A stretch of 64,000 bases of DNA, taken from assembly GCA_040255465.1 (NCBI GenBank), contig JBDZVA010000003.1, positions 620,001-684,000 on the forward strand, given 5' to 3'. The stretch is from UBA5793 sp040255465. Lineage in GTDB: Bacteria; Planctomycetota; Phycisphaerae; Phycisphaerales; UBA5793. Under the pieces are notes generated by a model. That model worked only from the letters and a program-made list of their open reading frames with translations. It did no database searches and was not told the DNA's origin. Both the position numbers and the translations under genes were made by a program. Positions 47,894 through 56,861 of this stretch are shown here, in pieces. Position 1 is the first letter of the stretch, and every line of letters begins with the position of its first letter.

Positions 47894-49251
47894 ACAGCAC
47901 GCCTTCGACTGCCAACCACCGTCTCCTGCTCAGCCAGATTCGCTGGCTGGTGGCGCTGCGCTGGGGCGCTGGATTCGCCGTCGCGCTGGCGGCGCTTATC
48001 GACTGGCTCTGGCTTGAGTGGTTCCCCAACGCCACGGCGGCGCTAATGCTGGGCGTCACGATTCTGGGGTTCAATGCCATGGTCGCCGCGTGGACCCGGC
48101 GCAGCATTCCGCTCATGCGGCATCCGCGCCGGCTGCTGCTGGCGGTGTGGATCCAGATCGGCGTCGATCTCACGCTGTTGGCCATCCTCACCGTCTGGAC
48201 CGGCGGGCTCACAAGCATCATCAGCGGCTTTTTTGTGTTTCACATGGTCTTTGCGAGTCTGCTGCTCGGCCAGACGATGGCCTACCTCGCCGCCACCTAC
48301 GCCGTGTGCGTCTTCTTCACTCTGCTGTGCAGCCTCGGCGATTCGCCGACGACGCGGGCCGACACGCTCGCCGCGACGGGTTTTATCCTCACACTCTACA
48401 TCACGGTGTTTATCGCCAACCACCTCACCACGCGCCTGCGCCGCAATGAACAACGCCTCTACGAGCACTCGCGGCGGATACTGGACATGTCGCACCGCCT
48501 GCGCGATCAGCAGCAGGCGATGGTGCAGCATGAAAAGATGATCGGCCTGGGTCAGCTCGCTGCCGGGCTCGCGCACGAAATCGCCAATCCGCTCGCCTCC
48601 ATGGACAGCGTTCTCCAACTCATGATGCGCCGACCCGATCGGCCAGCAGGCAACGCACTGCGGACGCTGCGGGAACAGATTGAGCGCATCAGCAACATCA
48701 TCCGCCAGATGACTGCATTTGCGCGTCCTGACGATCCGACCGGACCGCCGGTTCCCATCGGCCAGCTCATCGAGCGCGTGACAAGAATCGTCCAGCTCGA
48801 CACTCGAGCCAAGCGCCTGCAACTGGTTGAGGATCTTGATCCTCACCTGGTCAACGATTGGGCGGTGCCTTCGGCCACTCAGCAGGTGCTGGTCAATCTC
48901 GCGATCAATGCGCTCGACGCCATGGCGGACGCAGCCGCCCCGTGCCTGACGATCCGACTGATCCAGCGTCATGACAAGAACGTGATTGAGGTTCAGGACA
49001 ACGGAACGGGCATACCGCCGCAGAACCTCAATCGCATCTTCGAGCCCTTCTTCACCACCAAGCCTGTTGGCAAGGGAACCGGCCTGGGACTGTCGATCTC
49101 CTACCGCCTCGTCGAAAAGCACGGCGGCACGATGCGCGTGCAGAGCACGCCGGGTCAGGGGACGACCTTCACCATGTCCTTCCCCTCGGCGCCCGAGGCT
49201 AAGCGGCCCTCGACCCCGTCAACTTCTTCGGCCGAGGTCATTCGCGTTTGA
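47890..49251 (+). CDS. Membrane sensor histidine kinase (RegB-like)
   Basis: A 453-residue kinase with about six N-terminal helices (18-180) and almost no periplasmic loop, like the redox kinase RegB/PrrB: QIRWLVALRWGAG at the first helix resembles RegB. The DHp has the phospho-acceptor His229 in GLAHEIANPLASM; the CA domain has NLAINALDAM, DNGTGI and GTGLGLSI. It should autophosphorylate and pass phosphate to the NtrC-type regulator. A membrane-embedded redox or quinone input is likely by analogy. GTG start overlaps the preceding stop by four bases (GTGA), so the two are co-translated. No RegA-type regulator is nearby. Confidence 0.92.
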   Translation: MNSTPSTANHRLLLSQIRWLVALRWGAGFAVALAALIDWLWLEWFPNATAALMLGVTILGFNAMVAAWTRRSIPLMRHPRRLLLAVWIQIGVDLTLLAILTVWTGGLTSIISGFFVFHMVFASLLLGQTMAYLAATYAVCVFFTLLCSLGDSPTTRADTLAATGFILTLYITVFIANHLTTRLRRNEQRLYEHSRRILDMSHRLRDQQQAMVQHEKMIGLGQLAAGLAHEIANPLASMDSVLQLMMRRPDRPAGNALRTLREQIERISNIIRQMTAFARPDDPTGPPVPIGQLIERVTRIVQLDTRAKRLQLVEDLDPHLVNDWAVPSATQQVLVNLAINALDAMADAAAPCLTIRLIQRHDKNVIEVQDNGTGIPPQNLNRIFEPFFTTKPVGKGTGLGLSISYRLVEKHGGTMRVQSTPGQGTTFTMSFPSAPEAKRPSTPSTSSAEVIRV

Positions 49252-49314
49252 CTGCCTGCCACTTCACGCGTACCAATCGGCGATGAATGACACAGGAATT
49301 CAACTCCGGCTCTC

Positions 49315-49818
49315 ATGATGCGCACCCTACTGCTCCTTCGACACGCCAAGTCGGGTCATGCCGATGACTCGATACCGGATCACGACCGCCCGCTGAGTGA
49401 GCGGGGCCGCCGCGCGGCGCCGCGCATGGGCCAACTGCTCATCGACGCCGACCTCGTCCCCGACACCATCATCAGTTCGTCATCGCAGCGCACGCAGGAG
49501 ACGGCCGAACTCGTTGCCGAGGCGGGCGATGTTCTCCAGGCGGTCGAGTACGACGAACGACTCTACCTGGCGTCCGCGAGAACGATTCTCCGCGTGCTGG
49601 CCCGCCTGCCATCGCGTGCTCAGCGCGTCATGGTTGTCGGTCACAATCCGGGCCTCGAAGATGCAGTCCGCACCTTGACGGGCCGCAGCGAAGACCTGCC
49701 CACCGCCGCCCTGGCGCACATCGAGTTGCCCATCGAATCGTGGAACGAACTTGAGGGCAAAGTGAGAGGCACGCTGCAGAAGGTCTGGCGACCCCGCGAT
49801 CTCGACTCGGACGACTAG
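49315..49818 (+). CDS. sixA: SixA-type phosphohistidine phosphatase
   Basis: A 167-residue histidine-phosphatase family protein. The RHG-type motif is LLLRHAKSG with Arg9 and His10, the second part SSSSQRTQETA carries the second Arg, and VVGHNPGLED has the second His. SixA removes phosphate from the HPt domain of ArcB in E. coli, so next to two histidine kinase genes here it may damp their phosphorelay. ATG 49315 is immediately followed by a second ATG. It lies 63 bases after the RegB-like gene in the same direction. A more general phosphatase role is possible. Confidence 0.88.
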   Translation: MMRTLLLLRHAKSGHADDSIPDHDRPLSERGRRAAPRMGQLLIDADLVPDTIISSSSQRTQETAELVAEAGDVLQAVEYDERLYLASARTILRVLARLPSRAQRVMVVGHNPGLEDAVRTLTGRSEDLPTAALAHIELPIESWNELEGKVRGTLQKVWRPRDLDSDD

Positions 49819-49911
49819 GTCGGTGGCGCGAAAGCGATCGCGGCAGAACATTGAGCGTGGCGAGGCGTCCTCTTGGCCCCGACGGGCGCGCCGATCCACG
49901 CATCGTTCAGG

Positions 49912-51009
49912 TCAAGGCGTCGACGGCCTGGCGCCGGCAAGACGCTGACCGAGTGCGGTGAGGGACGTGAACTCCCCTTCCACAAGAAGTTCATCACCAT
50001 CTTCCAGCACCGTCTCAGGCCCCGGAAAGAGACGGCTGCCTTCCGCTGACTTGCGTCGCACCACACCGATGCCGAATTCCGTCATCACCTCTCCGACCTT
50101 GCGTCCGCACATTGGTCCCCCGTTGCACACGCGCCACCGCTGCATGACCACGAGCTGGTCGTCAATGGCAAAGCTGTACTCGATGGAACGATCGACCGCA
50201 GCCATCGTAAACGATGGCGCGGAGATGGCTGACTGTGACATCGCCAGGTGAATGTTGAATGCGTCGCCGATCTTGTCCGCCATGCGCTGGTCGAACATGC
50301 GCAGGATGACGGGCAGTTCGGGCACGATGTGGCGCGCATCAAGCGCGATCTCGAGGTTGGCGAGGTCATCGTCCGTCGCGAGGATGATGCTTTTGGCTTT
50401 CTGGATGTTGGCCTCTTCGAGGAGCGCCTCGCGCCGCGCATCGCCGATGAAGAGCGGCGAGCCGTCGCGACGCACATCATCGAGGAACTGGTTGTTCGGG
50501 TCGCGCTCGAAGACGACGACGGCTTCCCCGAGCTTGCGCAGCAGTTTGAAGACTCGAAAGCCCAATCGGCCGAGCCCGACGAGCACCACGTGATCGGTCA
50601 TTGACGTCGCCATCGTTTTGCACCAACTTCGTTCATAGCGCCGGCGGTCGCGCAGCATCAGCGAGAAATCCACGATTCCTTCGATGATGATCGTCAGCCC
50701 GAACACCGGCATGAGAAAGAACAGGGGGCGGATCGCCCAGGACTCCGGGAACCGCTCGGGGGGCTCGCCGAACACCAGGCTCCACGAGTAGTACACCGAC
50801 TGCCAGATCGACAGCGGTTCGGGATCGTTGAAGAACCGGAACACCAGGGCGCCGCTCGCCACGATCAGCACCATGAGCAGCAGCCGCGTTCGGAAGTGGA
50901 TCATCGCCGTCCGCGCAAAGCACCACTCCCGCCACCAGCGCGATCCGACGAATCGACCTCGCTGGTCCGCTCGATTGATCTTGAGGTGGTCCAGTCGTCG
51001 CCCGGGCAT
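49912..51009 (-). CDS. Two-helix ion channel with RCK (TrkA-N/TrkA-C) domains, atypical filter
   Basis: A 365-residue protein with GGAG 8 bases before ATG 51009. Two membrane helices (about 43-60 and 94-117) enclose a pore loop, IWQSVYYSWSLVFGEPPERF. The classic TVGYGD filter is absent; FGEPPE takes its place. An RCK domain follows: HVVLVGLGRLGFRVFKLL (GxGxxG at 145-150), FIGDARREALLEEANI and DDLANLEIALDAR, then a TrkA-C domain near the end. It is therefore an NAD-binding gated channel, possibly not K-selective. Function is by fold only. It is convergent with sixA. Confidence 0.85.
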   Translation of the reverse strand: MPGRRLDHLKINRADQRGRFVGSRWWREWCFARTAMIHFRTRLLLMVLIVASGALVFRFFNDPEPLSIWQSVYYSWSLVFGEPPERFPESWAIRPLFFLMPVFGLTIIIEGIVDFSLMLRDRRRYERSWCKTMATSMTDHVVLVGLGRLGFRVFKLLRKLGEAVVVFERDPNNQFLDDVRRDGSPLFIGDARREALLEEANIQKAKSIILATDDDLANLEIALDARHIVPELPVILRMFDQRMADKIGDAFNIHLAMSQSAISAPSFTMAAVDRSIEYSFAIDDQLVVMQRWRVCNGGPMCGRKVGEVMTEFGIGVVRRKSAEGSRLFPGPETVLEDGDELLVEGEFTSLTALGQRLAGARPSTP

Positions 51010-51130
51010 GCAGTGAACTCCGTCTGAGCGGGGTATTCAATACCGCCGCAGAGCCCGGGTCACCCGGCGCCTGCCGGGCTATGGTCAGCTCCGGCGGCGC
51101 TGAGTTTGGCCATTGAATGCGGCTTTCTCA

Positions 51131-51159
51131 TTGCAGTCGGCGCTCAAATCCGTTAGAAT
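51131..51159 (+). promoter_or_regulatory. Sigma-70 promoter of the PD40 protein gene
   Basis: TTGCAG (51131-51136), 17-base spacer, TAGAAT (51154-51159). It is the best consensus promoter in the window; transcription should start near 51166. Confidence 0.7.
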
Positions 51160-51166
51160 GAAGGCC

Positions 51167-51190
51167 GCGGAGGCGTCGGCACGCCTCCGC
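51167..51190 (+). promoter_or_regulatory. Perfect 10-bp hairpin at the 5' end of the message
   Basis: GCGGAGGCGT (51167-51176), loop CGGC, ACGCCTCCGC (51181-51190). It would begin at the first base or two of the transcript and could protect the mRNA 5' end. Confidence 0.6.
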
Positions 51191-51226
51191 CGATCTTCAG
51201 TTCCAGGGAGAGAGAGGAAACCACAC

Positions 51227-52861
51227 ATGTTCGCGTCATATTCTGCTCGTCGGCTTGTTCTGACCCTGTGTGTTGCCGCGTGCAGCACTCCGGCCTTTGC
51301 TCAGGCCAACCGCATCGTCAGCGTCAATTCCGACGGCAATCCGGCCAATAACAACAGTTACTACTCCGCAATCTCCGCCGACGGCCGATTTGTCGCCTTC
51401 CAGAGCGAAGCGAGTAATCTCGTCAGCAACGACTTCAACGGGCAGTACGACATCTTTGTCCGTGATATCCGCACGGGCCAGACCACGCTCGTCAGCGTGT
51501 CGACCTCAGGCTCTTCAGCCAACAGCCTGAGCCTTCAGCCCTCAATTTCGGGCAACGGCCGCTATGTGCTGTTCGAGAGCAACGCGAGCAACCTCGTCAG
51601 CGGCGACACGAATGGCACGTGGGATCTGTTCATGCGCGACCTGCAGACGCAGACCACCATTCGGTTCAGTCTCGATTCCAATGGCAATCAGGTCTTTAGC
51701 CGCAGCGATTCGCCGAACTTCGCCGCCGACAATCGCTACATCATCTTCCACAGCGACGCCGCACTGGTGCCCGAAGACACCAACGGGTTCACCGACATTT
51801 ACCGCTACGACGTGCAGTCCCGCGCCGTCATCCGTGTCAGCACGACTTCAAGCGGTGCGCAGGCCAACGGCACAAGCTACCATCCGTGGATCTCCGCGGA
51901 CGGCAACATGGTCGCATTCATGAGCAGCGCCACCAACCTCGTCGCCAACGACACCAACAATCAGGCGGACGTCTTTACCAAGAACATCGGCACCGGCGAG
52001 GTCCGGCGCGTCAATGTCTCAACGCAGGGCACCCAGTGCAATGACGAGACCGTCTGGCCGAGCATCTCGGGCAATGGACGGATCGTGTCGTTCTGCAGTC
52101 GCGGCAGCACGCTCGTCACCGGCGACACGAACAACAACTGGGATGCGTTCGTTCACGACCTTCAGACGTCGACGACCACGCGCATCAACGTTCGACCCGA
52201 TGGCTCACAGGCCGACAGTTACACCCGCTCGCCGACGACCATGACGCGCGACGGCCGCTACGTCACGTTCGCCAGCCTCTCAACCAACCTCGTTCCCAAC
52301 GACACCAACGGGTTCCAGGACATCTTCGTGCGCGACCTGCAGACGAATACGACCATTCGCACCAGCTTTGCGTACAACGGCGGGCAGTGCGGCGACGACT
52401 GTTTTGTACCCTTCATCGCTGCCGACGGTCGCTATATTACTTTTACCAGCGAGGCCAACGACCACACGCCCGGCAACAACTATGCCGGCCGCGACATCTT
52501 CTGGCAGGATCTCGACGCGGCGATTCTGCTCGATCAGCAACCGCTCCGCCGCGGCGAACGTACAGAGTTCCATGCCTATGCCGCCAATCCCGGTGAAACC
52601 GTCTACTTCCTCTACGGCACGAGCGGTGTGGGTGGCGGCCCCTGCCCGCCCCAACTCGGAGGTCTGTGTCTCGATATTCGCAACGCCGTGCAGATCCTCG
52701 GCTCCGCTCGGGCGGACAACTCCGGCCACGCCATGATCAACCCGCGCCTCCCGGCCAATGCGCCGCTGATCGAGGTTCACACGCAGGCGGCCGTTCGGCG
52801 CGGCAACAATGGAGTCGACTCCGTGAAGTCCAACACGCTTTCTGATACGATTAGGCCATAG
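51227..52861 (+). CDS. Secreted PD40/WD40-like beta-propeller protein
   Basis: A 544-residue exported protein. ATG 51227 has a GAGAGGA site upstream and starts a signal peptide ending TPAFAQ. Residues ~30-430 contain seven or so PD40 repeats with the pattern ISADGRFVAFQSEASNLV, ND-x-NG-x-DIFVRDLQT and TTTRIS, a TolB-like propeller. The last ~110 residues (GETVYFLYGTSGVGGGPCPP, LGGLCLDIRNAVQIL) resemble the C-terminal domain of the secreted proteins at 15-17 kb. No enzyme motif is seen. It may bind matrix or be displayed on the surface. It has a strong promoter and a 5' hairpin. Confidence 0.85.
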   Translation: MFASYSARRLVLTLCVAACSTPAFAQANRIVSVNSDGNPANNNSYYSAISADGRFVAFQSEASNLVSNDFNGQYDIFVRDIRTGQTTLVSVSTSGSSANSLSLQPSISGNGRYVLFESNASNLVSGDTNGTWDLFMRDLQTQTTIRFSLDSNGNQVFSRSDSPNFAADNRYIIFHSDAALVPEDTNGFTDIYRYDVQSRAVIRVSTTSSGAQANGTSYHPWISADGNMVAFMSSATNLVANDTNNQADVFTKNIGTGEVRRVNVSTQGTQCNDETVWPSISGNGRIVSFCSRGSTLVTGDTNNNWDAFVHDLQTSTTTRINVRPDGSQADSYTRSPTTMTRDGRYVTFASLSTNLVPNDTNGFQDIFVRDLQTNTTIRTSFAYNGGQCGDDCFVPFIAADGRYITFTSEANDHTPGNNYAGRDIFWQDLDAAILLDQQPLRRGERTEFHAYAANPGETVYFLYGTSGVGGGPCPPQLGGLCLDIRNAVQILGSARADNSGHAMINPRLPANAPLIEVHTQAAVRRGNNGVDSVKSNTLSDTIRP

Positions 52862-52891
52862 TCCGATCGACCACATGACAGGAGAGCCACG

Positions 52892-54274
52892 ATGACCATC
52901 CAACTCGCACGCGGATCGGCCGCGCTGACGCTGCGCACCCGGTTCCTGCTGACGGTCACGGCCGTCGCCGCGCTGGCGTGCTCTCGCCTGGCCACACTCG
53001 CCCTGCCCCCGCTGCCTGACGATTTCATCAACGATGATGCCATCATGTTCGCCGTCTTTGATCTTGCGCAGGCCACTCCCTCGGCGATCGACGCAACGGG
53101 GCGCGGGGTCATCGAGTTCATTCCAGAGTTTGGCGAGCAGATCGCGACAATTCGCCGCGATCACGAGGCCTTTCTGAACGCGGGCGGTCGCTACATCGTC
53201 ATCGCCGCAGCGGACACCCAGTCGAACGATCTCTATGCGTTCATGCCGGTCGCGGGCGTCTATGTTGACGCCGAGCATTGCGATGAAACGGCGCTGACTG
53301 AACTCATCAGGAAGCACTCGGCGGAGGTCGTCAGCGATCCCGTCATCGAGCGTCACGGCGACTGGGTCATGCTGTGGAAAGCCGATCGCATGCGCCTGAT
53401 CAACCGCAAGGAGGATGGGCCACTGCTCGAGATCCCCAACTTTGATCCAGTTCGCGCCGATCGACTTCGCGCCGCCTTCGCCGCGCTCAACGGACGTTCG
53501 GTGGGCTTGATGATGGTCCCCACGGACGAGATGCACGAAGAGGCCCAGCGCGAGTTTGGCCAGCTCGATCCCGACAACGATGAGTATCCGGCCGCGATCC
53601 CCATGCTGCTCGCCTCCGCAGTGCAGATCCACGGCTGGATCGACCTGGGGCACAACCCATCCGTAACCAGCGTCATTGAACTGCCCGAAGCGACCATGGC
53701 CACGCAACTCACCCGGCTCATCCAGGGGTTGCCCAAGGCCTTTAACGCCGAAATGGACGGACTCGACGAAATGCTGGACGAGGCCGAGATGCAGTTGCCA
53801 CCCGAAGTGAAGCTGATGTACAAGGTGCTCCATTCCTACACCTGTATGCAACAGGGCAGCACGGTGACCGTCTCCATCGGTCAGGCCAAGTTGCGCCCGA
53901 TCCTCGATCTCGCCGGGCCGATCCTCGAGAAGCAGCGCGAGCAGGCGAAGAAGTACCAGGCCATGAACCAGCAGCGGCAGATCGGGATGTCGCTCATCAT
54001 GTACGCCACCGACCACGACAACCAGTGGCCCGCTTCCCTCGATGATCTTGTTGCGGGAGGACAGGTCACGCGTCAGCAACTCGACGAACTGCTCACGCAT
54101 CCGATCACCGGCGAGAAGATCGCGTTCAAATACGTTAAGCCGGATCGACGCTTCGATGAACTCGAAGACCCTGGCTCGGTTGTCGTCCTTTATGAACTCA
54201 AGAACGGCCAGATCAACCGGGAAGGCTGCATCTGCTACGCCGACGGCCACGTTGAAATGGGGGAACGCCAGTAA
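52892..54274 (+). CDS. Exported protein with pseudopilin-like C-terminal tail (copy 1)
   Basis: A 460-residue protein with a signal peptide ending RLATLA, then ALPPLPDDFINDDAIMFAVF. The large N-terminal domain is of unknown fold. The last ~120 residues, NQQRQIGMSLIMYATDHDNQ, WPASLDDL, DELLTHPITGEK and ending CICYADGHVEMG, resemble the C-terminal part of planctomycete pseudopilin-like proteins. A tandem paralogue follows with one-base overlap (TAATG). The first domain may be a peptidase inhibitor or binder; I cannot tell. It follows the PD40 gene by 31 bases and may share its transcript. Confidence 0.78.
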   Translation: MTIQLARGSAALTLRTRFLLTVTAVAALACSRLATLALPPLPDDFINDDAIMFAVFDLAQATPSAIDATGRGVIEFIPEFGEQIATIRRDHEAFLNAGGRYIVIAAADTQSNDLYAFMPVAGVYVDAEHCDETALTELIRKHSAEVVSDPVIERHGDWVMLWKADRMRLINRKEDGPLLEIPNFDPVRADRLRAAFAALNGRSVGLMMVPTDEMHEEAQREFGQLDPDNDEYPAAIPMLLASAVQIHGWIDLGHNPSVTSVIELPEATMATQLTRLIQGLPKAFNAEMDGLDEMLDEAEMQLPPEVKLMYKVLHSYTCMQQGSTVTVSIGQAKLRPILDLAGPILEKQREQAKKYQAMNQQRQIGMSLIMYATDHDNQWPASLDDLVAGGQVTRQQLDELLTHPITGEKIAFKYVKPDRRFDELEDPGSVVVLYELKNGQINREGCICYADGHVEMGERQ

Positions 54275-55656
54275 TGAATTCGGCTCTGAGGTGCTCAACC
54301 GGACATGCCGCACGCCGAACTCGCACGCGCCGGTGCTCGGCTCTGACATCAATCGCGTGCCTGCTGGGCTCCGGTCTGATGGCGCGCGCCTTGCCGCCGC
54401 TGCCCGATGACTTCATCAACGACGAGACGCGCATTCTCGTCTGCGTCGACCTCGCGCAGGCCACGCCTTCCACCATCGACGCCACGGGTCGGGGCATCCT
54501 GGAGAACCTTCCGGAATTTGGAGAGATCTACGAGGAGCTCCGCACCGACTTCGATGCATGCACCAACGCAGGCGCTCGCTTCATGGTTCTCGCCGCCGCC
54601 GATACCCGATCGCAAGACGTCTACGCCTTCATGCCCGTGGTCGGTCTCTTTGTCGATGCGGAACAGTGCGACGAGGCAACGCTGACGGAGCTACTCAGGA
54701 AACACACCCGGCCGATTACCGACCATCCCGTGATCGAGCGACACGGCGACTGGCTGCTGCTGTGGGAATCGCAACGCCTGATCCTCACCCATCCGCTCGA
54801 GGATGGGCCCGATCTTAACATCCCCGGCTTCGATCCTGAGCGCTGCAAGCGCGTCCGCGCCGCCTATCAGGCTCTCGACGGGCGCGCCATCGGCCTGGCG
54901 TGGATTCCAACCGATCACATGCATGAGCAGGCCCTTGAAGAGTGGAACGCGCTGCCAGATCAGATTCACCAGTCGCCGGTCGGCATCCGCCTGATCGCCC
55001 AGCTGGCGCAGGAGATCCACGGCTGGATCGATCTCGGCCACAACCCTTCTATCACCGCCGTCGCCGAATTGGCTGAGGTCGCGCAGGCAACGCAACTTTC
55101 CGAGCTCATCAGGTCGATGTCTGACCGCTTCAAGGCCGAAGTGGAGCGCCTGCAGGAGGAACCCGAAGCGGCCCGCGAGGAAATGGCGTCAGAGATGGCG
55201 CTGGCCGGTCGCATCATCGGGGCCATCAACTGCGTCCAGCAGGGCAGCACCGTCACGGTCTCCATCGGCCAGGCTGACCTGCGGCCGATCCTCGATATGG
55301 CCGGGCCGATGCTCGTGCAGCAGCGCAGGCAGGCGCAGGAGATGGTCCTCATGTCCAACGCGCGGCAGATCAGCATCAGTCTGATCATGTACGCCAACGA
55401 TCACGACAACCAGTGGCCCGATTCGCTTGATGTGCTCGCGGAAACAAGGCTTATGACCCGCCAGCAACTCGACGAACTGCTGACGCACCCGGTCACGGGG
55501 GCGAAGCTCGCCTTCGAGTACGTCAAGCCTGACAAGCCGATCGACAAACTTGAGCACGCCGAAGACGTCGTAGTCCTTCGCGAACTCGAAAACGGCGCCG
55601 TCAAGAAGGGCGGCATCACGTGCTATGCCGATGGCCATGTCGAAAGTGGTTCGTAG
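54274..55656 (+). CDS. Exported protein with pseudopilin-like C-terminal tail (copy 2)
   Basis: A 460-residue paralogue of the preceding protein, with the same length and the same blocks: LPPLPDDFINDETRILVCVD, AADTRSQDVYAFMPVVGLFV, VIERHGDWLLLWES, IHGWIDLGHNPSITAV, QQGSTVTVSIGQADLRPILD and SNARQISISLIMYANDHDNQ. It begins with a shorter signal region (TSIACLLGSGLMARA). The start overlaps the previous stop by one base, so the pair is co-translated and arose by tandem duplication. Function unknown. The strong conservation of the central SIGQA block suggests a functional site there. Confidence 0.78.
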   Translation: MNSALRCSTGHAARRTRTRRCSALTSIACLLGSGLMARALPPLPDDFINDETRILVCVDLAQATPSTIDATGRGILENLPEFGEIYEELRTDFDACTNAGARFMVLAAADTRSQDVYAFMPVVGLFVDAEQCDEATLTELLRKHTRPITDHPVIERHGDWLLLWESQRLILTHPLEDGPDLNIPGFDPERCKRVRAAYQALDGRAIGLAWIPTDHMHEQALEEWNALPDQIHQSPVGIRLIAQLAQEIHGWIDLGHNPSITAVAELAEVAQATQLSELIRSMSDRFKAEVERLQEEPEAAREEMASEMALAGRIIGAINCVQQGSTVTVSIGQADLRPILDMAGPMLVQQRRQAQEMVLMSNARQISISLIMYANDHDNQWPDSLDVLAETRLMTRQQLDELLTHPVTGAKLAFEYVKPDKPIDKLEHAEDVVVLRELENGAVKKGGITCYADGHVESGS

Positions 55657-55825
55657 CCCTTCCCCGCTGCATTCGACTTCGCACTCTGTCGCACCGCCCT
55701 AGCATCCAGCCGTGCCATCCCGACCCGATCGCAGACCGTCGCATCCATCATCGAAACGTCGCCCACCCGGGCAGCGCCAGGCGCCACCGCGCCGCAGCCC
55801 AGCAGGCAAACCACCGCTGCGCCTG

Positions 55826-56539
55826 ATGACGACGACGCTCTGGGAGTACCCCAGCCAGCACTACGACTCACCCAACGTCGGCTCGATGCAGGGTGACAAG
55901 AACTACACCGGCGCCACCCCCTCGTGGGTCATCTGGCAACTGCTCCAGCGCTACACCCGCGACACCGACACCATTCTCGATCCGATGTGCGGCAGCGGCA
56001 CGACACTTGATGTTGCCCGCGATCTCGGCCGCGCGGCCGTCGGTTTCGACCTCGCCCCGACCCGTGCCGATATCAGCAAGGCCGACGCGCGCAAGTTGCC
56101 GCTTGCGGCGCACAGCGTCGATTTTGTCTTCATTGACCCGCCCTACTCGACGCACATCGACTACTCGAATGATCTCAACTGCATCGGCCGCCTCGACGCG
56201 GGCAGCGATGATGGCGGCAAGGCCTACTACGAGGCCATGCGCAACGTGATCGACGAGTCGGTGCGCGTGCTGCGCAATCGCCGGTACTTCGCGCTGTATG
56301 TGAGCGATTCATGGCGCAAGAAGAAGGGCCCAAGAGGCAGCGGCGCTGGCGTGTTCATGCCCATCGGCTTTGAACTCTTCAACATCATGCGCCGCCGGCT
56401 GCAACCTGTTGACATCATCACGGTGGTGCGCCACAACCAGAAGCTCAAACGCGGCAACTGGCATAAGACCGCCGAAGAAGAGAACTTCTTCCTCCGCGGC
56501 TTCAACTATCTTTTCATCATGAAAAAGATGGGCGACTGA
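55826..56539 (+). CDS. Orphan DNA adenine/cytosine (N6/N4) methyltransferase
   Basis: A 237-residue SAM-dependent methyltransferase. The SAM-binding motif DPMCGSGTT (52-60) precedes the catalytic DPPYSTH (104-110), the order FxGxG then DPPY. The N-terminus, WEYPSQHY with NYTGATPSWVIWQLLQRY, and the C-terminus, RHNQKLKRGNWHKTAEEENF, resemble small stand-alone DNA methylases. No restriction enzyme is adjacent, so it is probably an orphan methylase with a regulatory role, or acts on RNA. ATG 55826 is preferred; a GTG at 55712 would add a basic, Pro/Arg-rich leader. No Shine-Dalgarno is evident. Confidence 0.8.
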   Translation: MTTTLWEYPSQHYDSPNVGSMQGDKNYTGATPSWVIWQLLQRYTRDTDTILDPMCGSGTTLDVARDLGRAAVGFDLAPTRADISKADARKLPLAAHSVDFVFIDPPYSTHIDYSNDLNCIGRLDAGSDDGGKAYYEAMRNVIDESVRVLRNRRYFALYVSDSWRKKKGPRGSGAGVFMPIGFELFNIMRRRLQPVDIITVVRHNQKLKRGNWHKTAEEENFFLRGFNYLFIMKKMGD

Positions 56540-56547
56540 TCGTCGTA

Positions 56548-56847
56548 TCAGCCTGACCGGATATACACCGTGCGTTGCGAGCGGACTTTGCTTCCCCCGC
56601 CGCCGATAATGCCCAGGTCGATGAGCACGGCAATCACAATCACCGCCAGCCAGCCGCCGCTGATCGAGTGGTTGCTGGCATGCCACGCCCAGGCGTAGGC
56701 CAGCGTCGTGAAGGGCATGAAGAAGAAGCCGAGGAACGGCCAGAGATTGTTCTTACATGCTTCGCCGATGTAGTCGGAGAAGATGACCAGGAGCACGATG
56801 GCCACGCGCGGGGCAAAGATGGCGATGAGTCCAACGAGACAGGGCAT
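56548..56847 (-). CDS. Small membrane protein, unknown
   Basis: A 99-residue protein with two or three membrane helices: LVGLIAIFAPRVAIVLLVIF, LGFFFMPFTTLAYAWAWH and GGWLAVIVIAVLIDLGIIGG. ATG 56847 is the likely start. It lies 14 bases from the divergent MFS gene. The family is unknown to me, although AWHASNHSISGGW may bind something. It ends 8 bases from the convergent methyltransferase gene. Confidence 0.65.
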   Translation of the reverse strand: MPCLVGLIAIFAPRVAIVLLVIFSDYIGEACKNNLWPFLGFFFMPFTTLAYAWAWHASNHSISGGWLAVIVIAVLIDLGIIGGGGSKVRSQRTVYIRSG

Positions 56848-56861
56848 GCACAACCCTACGG

